Shown: one piece after another, positions 12,336-25,420 of the stretch
How positions within the stretch are numbered: the first letter of the stretch is position 1
Layout: each line of letters opens with the position of its first letter
Assembly (NCBI RefSeq): GCF_014898055.3
Contig: NW_023601212.1
Location: 39,110,329 to 39,174,328, forward strand
Source: Talpa occidentalis
Lineage: Eukaryota > Chordata > Mammalia > Eulipotyphla > Talpidae
DNA length: 64,000 nt
Reading direction: 5' to 3'
Translations under genes and position numbers: made by a program
The notes under the pieces: model-generated
The model's input: the letters and a program-made list of their open reading frames with translations, nothing else
Told to the model about the DNA's origin: nothing
Databases searched by the model: none

Positions 12336-13019
12336 TAGGATGCAGGAAGGAAGTATGGGGTGAGCCTAACCTTGGGGAAGTACTCAGAGGACACCATTGA
12401 ACCAGTGATCAAAGGAAGCATAGTTGAAAGATGTGAGGGTGTCTGGTAGTGAGCAGCCTTGGTGGAGGAACTGGCAGGGAGGTAATGGGTGCTGATACAG
12501 GGCATTGTGGGTTGCAGGGAGGAAACTAAATTTTGTGCCAGCTCCTGAATTTTGGCTTCCAAAATTTTGTGCCAGAGCCATTGGTGGCTTTTAAACTTCA
12601 ATGGGTGCAGTGATTTAACTCACAGTTTGAAAGTCTTTCCTTGGCTGCTAGCTGAGATCATATGGACAGGGGACAGATGGGGAAGTGCGACTACAACCTA
12701 GCAGACTCAGGCTTGAGGAGAGGTGGGGAGAAGAGGATGCATCCAGGTATGCTGCAGGCATCACTCAAGGGATTTGCTGAGAGACAGGAGATAGGGTTGG
12801 GAAAGAGAGACCTTGGGAACAGCATTAAGACCATCTAGTTCTGTGTGACACTGTACTGGGTCCATTTGGCAGTTCCTCTCCCCATCTCTCTGGGAAGGAG
12901 GGGCAAGGGAGATGGGTTTGCCCCCAGTGCTACTGCCCCTTTTCTGCTTGAAGGAACAAGGCTGTAAGGAAGATGGTTCTGGAGTATTGGAATAGGGTGG
13001 AGTGCTGCCAGCATAAATT

Positions 13020-13225
13020 TACCAACATATAGCCTGTGGGTTCATGTGGTGACACCTCCAGACTTGTCCTGACACAGACAGGAAATGTGCATACACATTA
13101 AAAAAAAATAATCAAAGGATACAATCTGTTCTGTCTTGCACTCTGCTTTCAGCACCACAGCCTGGATCCTTACCTGGATCAGGTACAAGGATTATTTAGC
13201 CAGTTCCCTGCTGATGGACATTTAG
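13020..13225 (-). repeat. LINE L1M fragment
   Basis: Antisense L1M end: TTATTTAGCCAGTTCCCTGC then TGATGGACATTTAGGTGG. Confidence 0.55.
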
Positions 13226-13359
13226 GTGGTTAATGGGTTTCACACTGGAAAGCCCACCACAGGGGGTAACCATCTTTGCAGATCCACTCAGGAGAATGAA
13301 AACATGGTGACTTGGGGGAGGAGGAAAGGGGGACATCTGAGATGAGTGCTGAGTGACTA

Positions 13360-13600
13360 GAGGGAGCCAGGATTGTAAAAGGCTCAGAGAAGCTGGTCAT
13401 GCCTGGCAGGCAGGTAGCATGTGCAAGACCCTGAGACAGGAGTAGGTATGAACTCCTTGCTGTGCCCTGACCAGTAGTGGGGCTGGTAGAGGTAGGGGCT
13501 GAGGGCAGGGAGGTAACCAAGCTTAGGGCCTCAGGAGGCCATGGGAGGTCCTTTGGTTCAGAGGAAGGACGTGATCTGACTCGTATCGACTTTTACTTTG
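13360..13600 (-). repeat. LINE L2 fragment
   Basis: Antisense L2: CATGTGCAAGACCCTGAGAC, GCCATGGGAGGTCCTTTGGT and GGACGTGATCTGACT blocks. Confidence 0.65.
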
Positions 13601-13610
13601 ATTGTATGAG

Positions 13611-13776
13611 ATTTTTTTTTTCTCTAAGATTTATTTTTATACAAGAACTGGGGTACAGGTCAGAGGTGCTGGGAGGATTCAGAGGTACTGGCCGGCCGGG
13701 AATCGAACCCATGCGCAGAGGAAGTGGATAGCTTCATAGTGCTGCAATCAACCTGCTGCGCCACCGAGGAGGCCCC
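13611..13776 (-). mobile_element. tRNA-derived SINE with internal deletion
   Basis: Only about 165 bp: the tail and first 70 bp join directly to the tRNA-like head, so the central part is deleted. Confidence 0.8.
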
Positions 13777-13839
13777 AGTTTCTTTATTTTGAGCACCATG
13801 GCAAGAACTTTGTAAAACCTTCCAACTACTCTCCGAGGC

Positions 13840-13960
13840 AGATGGCTTTCACCCCACTTAACAGATGAGGAAATTGAGGCACAAATTGGTGATCTGATTG
13901 TTCCTGATTGTCCAGGGAGGAAGTGGCAGCACCTAGATTCCAGCTGAAGCCTGAGAGTCC
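13840..13960 (-). repeat. MIR fragment
   Basis: Contains CAGATGAGGAAATTGAGGCA and the antisense MIR core that follows it. Confidence 0.6.
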
Positions 13961-14473
13961 AGAGTCAAGGCCACTAGTTGCCTTGGGCCACTTCCTACTT
14001 TTGCACTTGGCCTGGCTACCAGATGAGACCATGGAGCAGGTGATACTGTGGCTGAGTGCCAGGGCAGCTCTTGCTTTAGAAGCTGCAGGATTCCTGAGGA
14101 GGGAGGAATCTGCTGGGAATTTTGTGAAGGATGGTGCCCTGGAGTGATTGAAGACTAAAGAGGCGCCATCCTGCTCACCAGCCCCTCCCCTCCCCCCCAC
14201 ACACACCGTGAGCTTCAGTTTCCTTGTCTGTAAAATGGCAACTTTGGTCCCACCTGCCTTGTATCTAGCTCTGTGTTGGGAGGTGGGGAGAGACCCAAGA
14301 AAGTGCCAGGCAGGGGACCTTTGTAAGGCTAAAGCTCTAACAAGTGAATGGGTGGGTGGAGGGGACAAACCACAGCCATGTGAACTAATCAGTAACCTGG
14401 AAATGCCATTGATGAGTAGAACTGAGAATTGAGCAGGATGGTATATAATGGGGAACTACTTCATTGCTTTTTT

Positions 14474-15071
14474 AAAAAAATGTTTATTTATGCATATAAG
14501 AGCTGTAAGCCCACGGGCCACAAAGACCAGCAGTGGATACAGCAGGGACCTCCCTGGTGGTGCAAGGGGTTAAGATGCAACCTATGAAGCCGTCCACAGC
14601 CTCTGCAGCACGATTTTGATCCCCGACCAGGGAGCAACCCACATGGCGCAGCAGACCTCTCCTGACTCGCCCACTGCTCCTCTCAGCAGTATATTTCGGT
14701 AAATCTGCCTGTTCTGTTCCCCACTCTGTGTCTGGTGGATCTTCTTACTTCCCCACATCTCTGGCCTGTACCCCAGCTCTTGTATGCATAAATAAATAAA
14801 AATTAAAAATAATTAAAAAAAAAAGAGCTGTTAATGGGCCAGAGATGCGGGGGTAGGGGAGAGGTGAGAAGACTCACCAGAGTCAGAGTGGGGAACAGAA
14901 CAGGCAGACTGACTGAAATACACTGCTGAGGGGTGCACTGGGCGAGACAGGAGAGATCTGCTTTGCCATGTGGGTTGCTCCCTGGCCGGCCGGGGATCGA
15001 ACTCGTGCTACAGAGGCTGTGGATTGCTTCATAGTGCAGTGCTTAACCCCTTGTGCCACTAGGGAGGCCTG
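14474..15071 (-). mobile_element. tRNA-derived SINE, split by a second SINE
   Basis: Minus copy in two parts (14474-14506 and 14823-15071). Outer duplication CTTCATTGCTTTTTT (14459-14473, 15072-15086). Confidence 0.85.
14507..14822 (+). mobile_element. SINE nested in the preceding SINE, with 38-nt 5' extension
   Basis: Plus copy whose tRNA-like head begins at 14545 (GGGACCTCCCTGG). It is bracketed by AAGAGCTGT (14498-14506, 14823-14831). The bases 14507-14544 lie inside the duplication but are not SINE sequence. Confidence 0.8.
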
Positions 15072-15086
15072 CTTCATTGCTTTTTT

Positions 15087-15351
15087 TGATTTATGCAAAC
15101 GAACTGGAGTGTGGGCCAGAGGTACAGGAGGTGAGAGGATCTACCAGAGACAAAGTAGGGAGCAGAACAGGCAGATCCACTGAAATACCCTGCTGAGGGG
15201 AGCAGCGGGCAAGACAGGAGAGGTCTGCTGCTCCATGTGTGTCAGCTCCCTAGTAGGGGATCAAACTCATGCAGCAGTGGCTGGCGATAGCTAGGATAGC
15301 TTGATAGCGCTGAGACTTTAACTTTAACCCCTTGCACCACCAGGGAGACCC
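15087..15351 (-). mobile_element. tRNA-derived SINE
   Basis: Minus copy immediately next to the nested pair; a further TGCTTCATTTT flank (15353-15363) shows it used the same target. Confidence 0.82.
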
Positions 15352-15399
15352 ACTGCTTCATTTTGGGGGGAATGAAGTAGTAGGGAAAAGTCAGTTTGG

Positions 15400-15683
15400 G
15401 GCCTCCCCAGTGGCACAGCGGTTGAGCGCTGGGTTGCGAAGCTGCCTGCAGCTTCTGCAGCACTGGTTTGATCCCCGGCTGCTCCCCGGCCACCAGAGGA
15501 GGGTCCCACATGGCGCACAGGCCTCTCCTGCTGCCCGCTGCTCCCCTCAGCAGTGTACTTGGGTCCTTCTGCCTGCTCTGCTCCCTGCTCTGGCTCTGGT
15601 GAATTCTCTCACCCTCTTGCGCTTCTGACTGTACCCAGTGCTTGTATAAATAAATAAAAAATAAATAAATCTTAAAAAAAAAA
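15400..15683 (+). mobile_element. tRNA-derived SINE, young subfamily
   Basis: Perfect duplication AAAAGTCAGTTTGG (15386-15399, 15684-15697). Head GCGGTTGAGCGCTGGGTTGC. Confidence 0.92.
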
Positions 15684-16102
15684 AAAAGTCAGTTTGGCTG
15701 GGAGTTGCCAGTTCACCATGTAAATGCTTCAGGGAGAGGGTTCTGTGCGCACAGAGCAACAAAGGCCCTGAGGCAGAGCCTCTGCCTGTTATGTTTGGGG
15801 AATGTGGAAGAGGACACTGTGCCAGGAGCCAAGCGAGGGGGTGGGGGGGGGAGAGAGAGACAGAGACTCAGTAGCAGTGAGGGGGGAGGGGATGGGCAGA
15901 ACAGGGATTTGTGACCACAGGAGGACATGGGTAGTGAGTGAAGTGGGAGGTCTCTAGACAGAGGGGAACAGACTCTGATTGAGTGTCCACAGGTGGCCTG
16001 TGACCACTCTGGGGTGAGCAGAGAGGGGTGAGGATGGGCAGTCTGCAAGGCAGCATCTACCCTGGCCCAAGCAAGTACTGATGGATCTGGCCAGTGACCT
16101 TT

Positions 16103-16631
16103 TTTTTTTTAGTTAAAATTTTTTTGGTGAGATTTATTTTTATACAAGAGATGGGGTACAGGCCAGAGGCGCAGGAGGGTGAAAGGATTCACCGGAGACA
16201 GAGCGGGGAGCAGAACAGGCAGACGACCAAAATACACTGCTGAGGGGAGCAGCGGGCGTGACAGGAGAGGTGTGGCACACCATGTGGGAATCTCCCTAGC
16301 CAGCCGGGAATCAAACTGGCACTGCAAAGGCTGCAGACAGCTTCACAGTGCTGCGCTCAACCCGCTGCGCCACCGAGGAGGAAGATTTATTTACTTATGC
16401 ATACAAGAAGTGGGGTACAGGCCAGAGGTGTGGGTGTGAGAGGATTCACCAGAGACAGAGCGGGAATAGAACAGGTGGATTGACTGAAATATACTGCTGA
16501 GGGGAGCAGCGGGCGAGACAGAAGAGCTCTGCTGCGCCATGTAGGTCACCTCCCAGGGGATAGAACTCATGCAGTGGCTGTGGATAGCTTCACAGTGCTG
16601 ACGCTTAACCCTTGCGCCACTAGGGAGGCCC
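16103..16631 (-). mobile_element. Two SINEs in tandem, same orientation
   Basis: Copies about 16103-16380 and 16381-16631. A diverged duplication (GGCCAGTGACCTTT 16089-16102; CGCCAATGACCTTT 16632-16645) brackets the pair. Confidence 0.82.
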
Positions 16632-17929
16632 CGCCAATGACCTTTGATATGGAATGAGAGATGAGATGATTCAGGCTCCATTTGGAAGTGGAGCCAGCAG
16701 CACTTGATGCCAGGTAGATTTGGGGGTGAGAAGTGGGGGAGCCCCAGCTCTGCAACCTAAGTCAGGGGATAACGACCCTAGGTGTATGACCCTAGGTGAC
16801 CTCAAAGACTCAGTGGCACTTGTTTGGGGTCACTAAGTACTGGCCAGCTCCAAGTGACCAGTGGTCACTGTTGGACAGTGTCTTACTGGGTGCAGATGAA
16901 GCAGGGACCATGAGGTATGAAATGCTGAACGCTGAGGCTCTGGAGACCTGGGTGGGTGGAGGTGACTGGGTCTTCTTCAGTGATGTCCCACTCATGTTCC
17001 CATCCAGTCTCTGCTCCTTCCTTGCTGAGTAGTCTGAGCAAGCCATAAAACTTTGAGCCTTACCCATGTGTGAAATGGGGATACTGGCTCTGGCATTTTT
17101 CCTTTGGCTTTGCAAGGGGGCTTGCTGAACTGTTGCTCAAGATCCGGTTAGAACAGGGCAAGGCAGGTGGCCGGTGTTCCCTGTGCAGGCTCTAGTCAGA
17201 GCCTGAGAGAGTAAAACAGGTACCGCAAGGGCCCGGAAGATGGGGATCCTGCCCCACAAGGGGCTCTTCTTGTGCTTGGCATTGTGCTGAGGTCTGCCCG
17301 CTACCCCATGTGTGAGGATTTGGCATGAAGAAGGGATCCCAGTCCAGGGTACCTGCTGTAATATCTGCCACCAGGCTGCTCAGGTGAGGGATGGCCTAGG
17401 CTGTGGTCAAACTTCCAGCTGATTCATCTTCTGCTGGTTTTATCTCTTTGGTTTTCTCTCCTCTGAGAGGCCTCTGCCTTCCTACCCACCACCAACCTGG
17501 GGTTTCAGTCTCCATTGTTTCTGCAGATAGATATCCTTGCCCTTTTGGAGTCTGGAAATCAAAAGGTTCCTGGTGGGGCATGTACTCTGTCAAATGACAA
17601 TAAACAAATAGCCTGGGCTTCTGATCCACCTCCTGCCAGGCCCTTCCCTTCCTGTCTGCTACCGCCTGCCCTAGAGCCCTCATCATCTTCTAAGGAGAGA
17701 TGGCCCATTTTAGAGCTTGGAAACTGAGGTTCCAAGGGGGTGCAGTGACATATCAGATCATGAAGTCAGCTGGGTCCCTCAGAGTAGACAGGTGGTGTCC
17801 TCCCATCCCATAGATGGCCATGCCAGTGCCCAAAAGGGCAGAGACCTGCTCAGGGCCACATAGCTTGTGGGGCCAGAACAGGTTTTTGACTACAGAGAAT
17901 CCTTGTTCCTCCTGTCCATTTAACAGGCA

Positions 17930-18270
17930 TTTAATGAGCACCTGCTATATACCACGTACTGTTTTAGTTGCTGGAGATCCAGTGGTGAGCAGGCCAAGGT
18001 TGAAGAAGTCCCAGTCTGTCACAGAACTTGACCTCCAGTGGAGGTCATATTGGTAGGAGTGGGAAAGGGTGCCTTTAGGAGGGAGCAGGGTGATATACTC
18101 TATCTGCCTGAGGTACGTGGGCAGGGCTTGTGGGGCAGGGTTTCCTGGTAGAGGGAACAACTCCTACAGAGGCTTGGAGGCCAGAAATACAGGAAAGATC
18201 CCTAGAGGATGAAGGTACAGCATGGGATTCGGGGATGGGCAAGTAGAGGAACCCATTAAAGATGGGATTG
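17930..18270 (-). repeat. LINE L2 fragment
   Basis: Antisense L2: TTTAATGAGCACCTGCTATA, then GGTGAGCAGGCCAAGG-type text and TACAGAGGCTTGGAGGCC. Confidence 0.55.
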
Positions 18271-20139
18271 GTCACATGGCCTATGCAGAAAAGAGACTTG
18301 GAGATACAGGTCTTTGTTTTAGAAAGACAACCACAGATGACTCAGGAGGAGGATGGATCAGGAGCTGAGGACCAGGCTGAAGCCTGTGGATTAGAAGCCA
18401 GGTGTGGAAATGATCAGGGTTAGCAGTTACTGAGCACTTCCTATCTTGTCAGGGAACAGAATAGACCCCAAGTCGTTCCCTGGGGAGTTGACATGGGGTG
18501 ACAGGGAGACAAGTAGCAGATAAGTGACATACAGAATGTTAGTAGTTATGGGAAATAGTGGAGGGACTGGGGGTTGGACCTCTGGTGAGGGTAGGAGAAG
18601 TCTCTAGGGAGAAGTCATTTGAGTCAGAGTTGTGGGTTGTTTGTTGTGTCTGCCAGCTGCCCTCGGAGGTAGGTGGACTTACCCTATCTTACTGACCTGG
18701 AAACCCAGACCACAGAGGCAGGGAAGCCAGCCGAGGTCACACAGCACATGGGGTAGCCAGGGCGCCCAGCAGCCCTCGTAGCAGAGAGAAGAAGTTGGTG
18801 GGGGGGTACTTTCAATCTCCTGGAGGAACTGGTGACCCATGGAACTTGAGTGGAGTGGGAGAGGAGGAAGCAGATTGATCAGACTTGAAAGTCACCTCCA
18901 AATGATTGTGTTACAGGAGTTGCTGCTTGGGAGTTGGTTTCCTTCCACCACCCAGACTGGGAAGGGTCCAGAGTGCGCTCTTGCTACTGTGTCTCAGAAA
19001 GCTTTTGTGTACCTTAGGGCCCAGCAGGACAGGCCCATCCTCCCTGAGTCTCTCAGAGAATTTGGGGGGACTGTCCAGGTTGAGGGTGGCTGTCATAGAC
19101 CTTCCAACTTGAAGTCCGGGAGCTTCTAGAACTCAATCTGACGAGGTCCCGTGTATTTGCCCAGCTCGTTCCCCTAGGCTTCTCCCTGAGGGTCTCTACC
19201 TCCTCTGCCTGGGCTAGGCCCCACCCCCATTTGTCCTGTCTGCTCATCACCAAGTGCCCAGACCTGAAAGTCACCTTCCCTGCCTTATGCCTGAAGTTTT
19301 TGGGGCTCGTTTGGACATCATAGTGGCTCTTGTGTTGTATTGAGGCTCTCATTGTTCCTTGTCTGTGGTGTCACCACTGTGTTCACAGTGCCTGGCCCCT
19401 CCCCCACAGTCCCAGAGTAGTCACAGGACAGCACATTCAGCACCAGTGGCCGATGTCCTGGCTCTGACTGGAGAGACACTGTAGCTTGTGTGCGACGTGA
19501 AGACCCAGAGACTAAGTGACCTGGTGGTAAGGGGCTAAGGCCCCATAGACTTCAGACCACACTCCCACCACTCTGGGATGGCAGGCACCCAACCCCTTGG
19601 CCTAGCTGCATGCTTTAAATGGAGTTCACAGATCTATCTCCTTGGATCTTGTCATGGTTATATGGCTCAAATCCACAGAAAATTCTCAGCTCCTTGCTGG
19701 CATGCACCACATTTGACAACTGTTAGCTACTCTTAAAAATAATTTTTTACAGTAATTCATGTGAATGATGCAGAATTCAAAAGTGTTCCAGAACATGCAA
19801 TGATTTTCCCTCCCAACAGGTCCCGGCCTCCCTGGGCTCTATTTTGTTACTTGTTAAATTTTCTTTAGTCACAAAACAGACACTTTCCCTTCACTTAGCA
19901 CACTCAGAAGGAAGTTGCATGTGAGGAAATTAAAAGCTCTATTTTTGCTTTCTGGGGCTGCAGAGTGGCACAGATAGGCTGTAATTTATTTTGTCGTCTT
20001 AGTGCACTTTAAAGTTCTATAGATGTGAGCTCTTCTTCCTACTGAGAAACTGACAAGATTGTGATGGTTTCTGTGGACCAGTTTCACAGAGTGGTACTCT
20101 GGACCTCTGTATCCCAATCTTCACCAATGCACCTTCCTG

Positions 20140-20370
20140 GACTTGTTTCTACCTGTGACCTTACTGAGATTTAACTCAGATACAGTAAATTGCCCCAGTC
20201 GCAGGATTTTTAAAATAACTGCAAGTTCCCGCACAACTACTGACAGATCAAGATAGAGGATGTTATCATGATACCAGAAATTCCCTTGTGCCCCCTTCGG
20301 TCATTTCCTCCAGAGTGAACCAACCACTCTGATTCTGAAACTTGTTTTGCCTGTCCAAATTCAAGTCTAC
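20140..20370 (-). repeat. LINE L1M fragment
   Basis: Antisense L1M 3' region: ACTCAGATACAGTAAATTGC, CAAGTTCCCGCACAACTACT and CTTGTTTTGCCTGTCC. Confidence 0.6.
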
Positions 20371-20379
20371 CCTTTGACT

Positions 20380-20800
20380 CAGAGAAACCAGGGCTTATGT
20401 CTACAAAACGCAAGTGTGAGTGTGTTCATAGCAGCTTTATTTGTGATGGCCCCTCATGGGAACTGGAAAGACCCAAAGTGCCCCTTCCACTAGTTGGTGG
20501 TCGAACAGACTGGCCATCCATGCAGCAGTGAAAAGGCACCAACTTCAGTCACACGCAGACAGGATGCTGGGGATCCCATTCATGCCAGTCCTGTATTCAG
20601 TATCGACACTCCATCTGAGAGGTGGAATGGGAGATACTGGTGAAGGGGCCCAAGCTGTCACCAGAGCTGTTGGTGATTTCTGTGTGGGAGGGTGGATGAC
20701 CGTGATTTTGAGACGCCAGGTGTCTGATGTCTTCACCTGTCCCCAGTTCTCAGGTTCCTGTCTGTCATCCAGGTGGCTTGGGGTTCCAGGAGAGTCAGGG
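20380..20800 (+). repeat. LINE L1M 3' fragment
   Basis: Sense L1M: TTCATAGCAGCTTTATTTGT, AACTGGAAAGACCCAAAGTG, then a diverged remainder. Confidence 0.7.
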
Positions 20801-20899
20801 CCAAGGCTACACTTGGTGCTTGGGGAAGGGGAGGTCATGGTCCTTAGCCACTGCATCCTGGAGGAACATAATAAAATATGTATCTTTTTTATTAAATGG

Positions 20900-21190
20900 T
20901 TTATTCAGAAGTGCCTTATATACTAGGAAATGTACCAGTTTCAAATGTGATTTTTAGTAACAACAGTAAATGTTAGTAAGCATCACCACAGCCAATTCTT
21001 GAACATTTTTCCCCAGCCTGGAATGCCCCTTCCTCTCATTTTCCCACCCTTTGGCAACCGCTGATCTGCTTCCCTCCTCTGTTGATTTGTCTTTTCTGGA
21101 CATGAAAGACATCGACTACATTCCTTCTGTTTAGTCTTTATATCATACATATGGTATTGTAGTAATTTAAAACCTGTATGTAGGTTGGGC
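20900..21190 (-). repeat. LINE L1M fragment
   Basis: Antisense L1M: CACCCTTTGGCAACCGCTGA, TTGTCTTTTCTGGACATG, ATCATACATATGGTATTG. Confidence 0.65.
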
Positions 21191-21431
21191 ACAAGGGAGA
21201 TTGTCCAACTGTTTGTCAAGGAAATGGTCCTTTGGGCGTGCTGCAGCTGGAGCAAAGGCCATCAGAGGGAAATGGGTCTGTCACCAACCTTCAATCAGCC
21301 CATACCCCCTGTGCTACGAGGCTCCTCCAAAGCCAGAGCATTCTGACTGGGGTTGGTGTCTTTGTTGAGGTCGCCCAAATTACAAGAGGGGATTGCTCCA
21401 CTCTGTGTGGTCACACTTCCTGATTGTGTGA

Positions 21432-21569
<138 letters not shown>

Positions 21570-22110
21570 TGACCATGGACATGGTGGCCAGCAGGGCAAG
21601 GGGGCAAGTGGTGGAGTTAGGGGTCCTGGGCTGTCAGTGGGGTTTGAATTCACGTTTCTCTGTGTGTGGGGAAGTTGAAGAACAGTTCAGTGAACACCCA
21701 CACACCCATCCTGAGTGTCCTCAACTGTGACTAGGCCACCAGGTGCCATATTTGCCTGCTTTGTTGTAGATAACAAGTTTGCTGAGTGCTTTCAAAAGCA
21801 GTAGCAGACAGGACACGTCAACCTGCAGTGCTCTGGTGCACCTCTCTTTGCATTAAGGACACTCTCCTACAGTCATAGAGCCACACCTAATAAAGTCATC
21901 ATTCCTTCATGTCATCTAGTGCCCAGTCGATACTTAGATTGCCAGTCGTCCCCTAGCTATCTATCTTCCCCAGTGAATTTTATAGCTGCTCTGATCGGTC
22001 CCACTTGATGCTCTCTTGTCATCTCTCTTTTTTTCTCATTAGAGCAGCATCCCCACTATTTCTTTTTTAATCTTGACATTGATTTTTGGGAGACCCAGCC
22101 CATTGCATAT

Positions 22111-22159
22111 AGAATGGCCCACATTAAAAAAAAAAAAAAAAAAAAAGAATGGCCCACAT
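22111..22159 (+). mobile_element. Poly(A)-only retroinsertion
   Basis: A run of 20 A (22126-22145) sits between exact direct repeats AGAATGGCCCACAT (22111-22124, 22146-22159). The insert has a tail and target duplication but no body. Confidence 0.75.
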
Positions 22160-23224
22160 GTACATCTTCTGTCCTTCCCTCAGTGGCCTTGGTTTCCTTC
22201 TGTTCTTCTACACGCTCTGACATGACATGGGCCTGTCTCCCAACTTGAAATCCACTTGAACCTGGAAAGTATCGGGGGTCAGAATCTCCAAGGGGAAAGA
22301 GAAGCCATTGGTGGCAGGGCCTCTCTCCTCTCTAGAGCGCAGAGGGGTCTCCATCCTGCTTCCACATTGACCTGGACTCTGTCTGGACAGCAGACACACA
22401 CTCCCATTTTACTGATAAGGAGAGTACGGCTTTAGCTAGGTTAACCCTCTTCCTCATCTGGCATCTGAGGTTAGGCCTCAGACAGAACTTTCAGCCCTAA
22501 TCTTGCCTTCTAGTCCTTTTATCTTCTGGCTCTGCCCAACCCCAGGGGGCCTACCGGGGGAGTTGACTCCAGTGAGTGAGCAGCAGATTGGCCCAGTACT
22601 CACTTTGTGAGCTCTGACACATCAAAGGCTATGGGCCAGCCAATGGGCTGTGTTCAGATGTCTGATCAGCTGTACCAGGATGGGCACCTGTAGAGCTGGT
22701 GGTCAGATGTTAGCATGGTAGAGCTTGGCCCTGTAGGTTTCTCCTTCCCCTTGAGCAGGCTGGTGTGGCGGGAGTGAGAACCTATATTCTTAATGAGTTC
22801 CCAAGTGATGCTGATGCCACTCCACGAACTCTGCCCTGGTGGGTGGGAGTTGGGAGCCACACTGCCTGGGTTCGAATTCACAGCTTTACTGGCTCTCTGG
22901 CCCCTGGGGAGGACTGCTGCTCAGGCCCTGTTTCCTGTCTGGATAGGAATAATAGAGATAATTCTAGTACATCCTTTGTCGGTTGTCTTGCCATGAAAAC
23001 CATGTTATTCAGTACACAGACAGCCCTCACGCCAGTGCCTGGCACAAACGAGGCCCTTGCTGAGTGGTGCTTTACAAACAGCTGTGGTTTTGTGCTTATT
23101 ACTGGCCTGTTAGGGAATGGCTCGCTGGGAGAACATGTCATCTGACTTCCCAAACTGGCTGGTCATGGCTGTGTCATGGTGTCAGGGCTCCCCCATCACC
23201 TCCACAGGGGCCGACACCCAACAG

Positions 23225-23660
23225 TGGTCTATGGAGCACTTATTGTATCCTGCAGGGCTGCGTGTGACAGCGAATGGGACCAGGGCTACTATTCTCCATG
23301 CTCCCATTAGTTCTGGGTATGTGTGGGGGGGCAGTGGTGGGGAGACCAGGAGGGAGACAACAAAGTCCCACTTGAGGCCAGACACTCATCAGATGGGAGC
23401 ATGTGGGATTAGGGGTTGGGGCCGACATAGGACTTCTCTGAGGATGTGATGTTTGAGCTGAGTTTGATGGTGTATCAGGGAAGGAAACTCCAGAAAGGTG
23501 GTGATATGAAGGCTGTGAGGAGGAGATGCCCAGAGGGCCCTTTGGAAGAACTGAAATTCCTCTGGGGGTGGGGAGGAGGGAAGAAGTACATGACAGTGGT
23601 GGCCTGGAGGGAGGTCCAAGGGCAGAAACTCTGAGGGTGCGCATCTGTCTAGGCCCTGGC
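23225..23660 (-). repeat. LINE L2 fragment
   Basis: Antisense L2: GGAGCACTTATTGTATCCTG, TGATGTTTGAGCTGAGTTTG, CAAGGGCAGAAACTCTGAGG. Confidence 0.6.
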
Positions 23661-25119
23661 TCAGGTAATACTGAAATCTTCATTCCTGTCATCCCTATTT
23701 ACCAAGGAGGGAACTGAGCTTTTGGCACTGAAGCCACTTGTACATGGGAAGGTTGTCTTTAAAGCCCAGCCTGAACTCCCTCTTAGAGTGTGACCTTAGG
23801 GTCCAGCGTAGGGGTAGGAGGACTGGGTAGAAGCAGGAGCAGATGCTCGGGAACGGGTGGGGACAGGGGGCAGCCATGGAGATGGAGACATAGATCCTGT
23901 GGGAGTCGGGAGAGTGGTCCCACATGGATGTGATGTCGGCTATGTCCCATCTTGCACTCTTTCTTCCGCCCCCGAGCCGGCATTCCCAGCCCCCATCACC
24001 CCAGGTAGATGTCTGACTAGGTGACAGTCCGAGCACTCCAGAGGGTTGTAGCCTCCCTGAAGCTCAGTTGTGGAGGTGGCAGATACAGGGTCGCTACAGT
24101 GGGGCTGAGAAGGAAAAACAGGTGGCTTGGTGAGAGTCTATCAGGCATTGGATGTTGTTTGCTGGGTGCCAAAGGTGAACATTCTCAGTAGGGGAGCACA
24201 TGTGCAAAGCTATGAGGTGAGGGGGTGCAGGGGCGGGTACACAGGCGTGGTAAGCGATTCAGGCAATGGGAACACATGGGGTGGGGAGAGACTGGCTCAG
24301 CCCGCTGGCTGCCTTGTGCTGGAGGCCTGGCCCAGGACAATGCTTGGGATCAAGGGAAGTCTAGAGGAACCTGGAGGTGGGAGTCAGTGCTAATCCCAAC
24401 TGGGCCTCGGGGGGGCCACGACCTTGCAGAGTACCAGGCTGAGGAAGGTGTTAACCCACTGACAGGAGAGAAGGGGCTGAGTGCAGATTAGAACTTGGTG
24501 TTTTGCAGGCTCTAGAGGCTGCATTGCTCCTAGAGATTGAACTTTATTGTCCAGCTGACTCTTGGGGGCAGGACTCCACAGCCAGGCTGCCACTCCTTTA
24601 GGGCCAGTTCCTCAAGCAAGTGACCCTCCCTGTGCTTTGGGCCCCTCATATGTAAAGTGGGAGTAAAGTGGTGGCAACCATGTGCCTTCAGTGTGGGGTC
24701 TGAAGTCTCATGATGTGGCCCCACCCTCAGTCTGGGCTTTCTGACTCCTGTGATACCCAGTGGCACCCTGCTTCTCCTTAGTCTGGGCTGGTCTCATGAG
24801 CCAACACTTTTAATTGGCTTAGTTTAAAAATTACCTATGACCGTGGCCATCAGGAAGTGTGATGGCTCATGGTTACCCTGCTTCTTCTTAGGCACCACCC
24901 TCATGCTCATATACTTGGGGTGCTGGGGGCTGTTCCTGTGTGGAATGTGCATGGCTGGACTTCCTTGTTGATCTTCCTCTCCTGGCCTGGCCTTGTTCAC
25001 AGGACCCAAAGAGGGGCTGACTAGCCTCTCGGTCTCCTTCTCGAAGGTTGGTGGTTCCAACAGGCCTTGTCAACCATGGGACTTCACCTCCTCCTGGTCC
25101 CCAGCTCATGATGGTCCTC

Positions 25120-25420
25120 CTCATCTTTAAGCCCAGCCTTGTGTCTCTGAGCCTTTTGCCCTGGCTGTGCTCCCTGCTGGAACAACCATTCCTGGTTGAA
25201 CCCCCACCCCATCGCTGTGACTGCCACCTTAGTTCCTCTGTAGCCTGTGTTACATGAATCATTCTGTCACATTCTGTCTTTTTCTTAATGGTCTCCCCAC
25301 CCCAAAAGTCAGTGCCACAAGGACACACACACTGATCTGCTTTGTCGGCCACATTTCCCAGTGTCCAACACAGGGCCTGATGCCTGGGCATGCTCCGAGG
25401 ATGGCCTGTGCTCCATGCCT
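25120..25420 (+). repeat. LINE L2 fragment
   Basis: Sense L2 in weak form: TGCTCCCTGCTGGAACAACC and CAGTGTCCAACACAGGGCCT. Confidence 0.45.
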
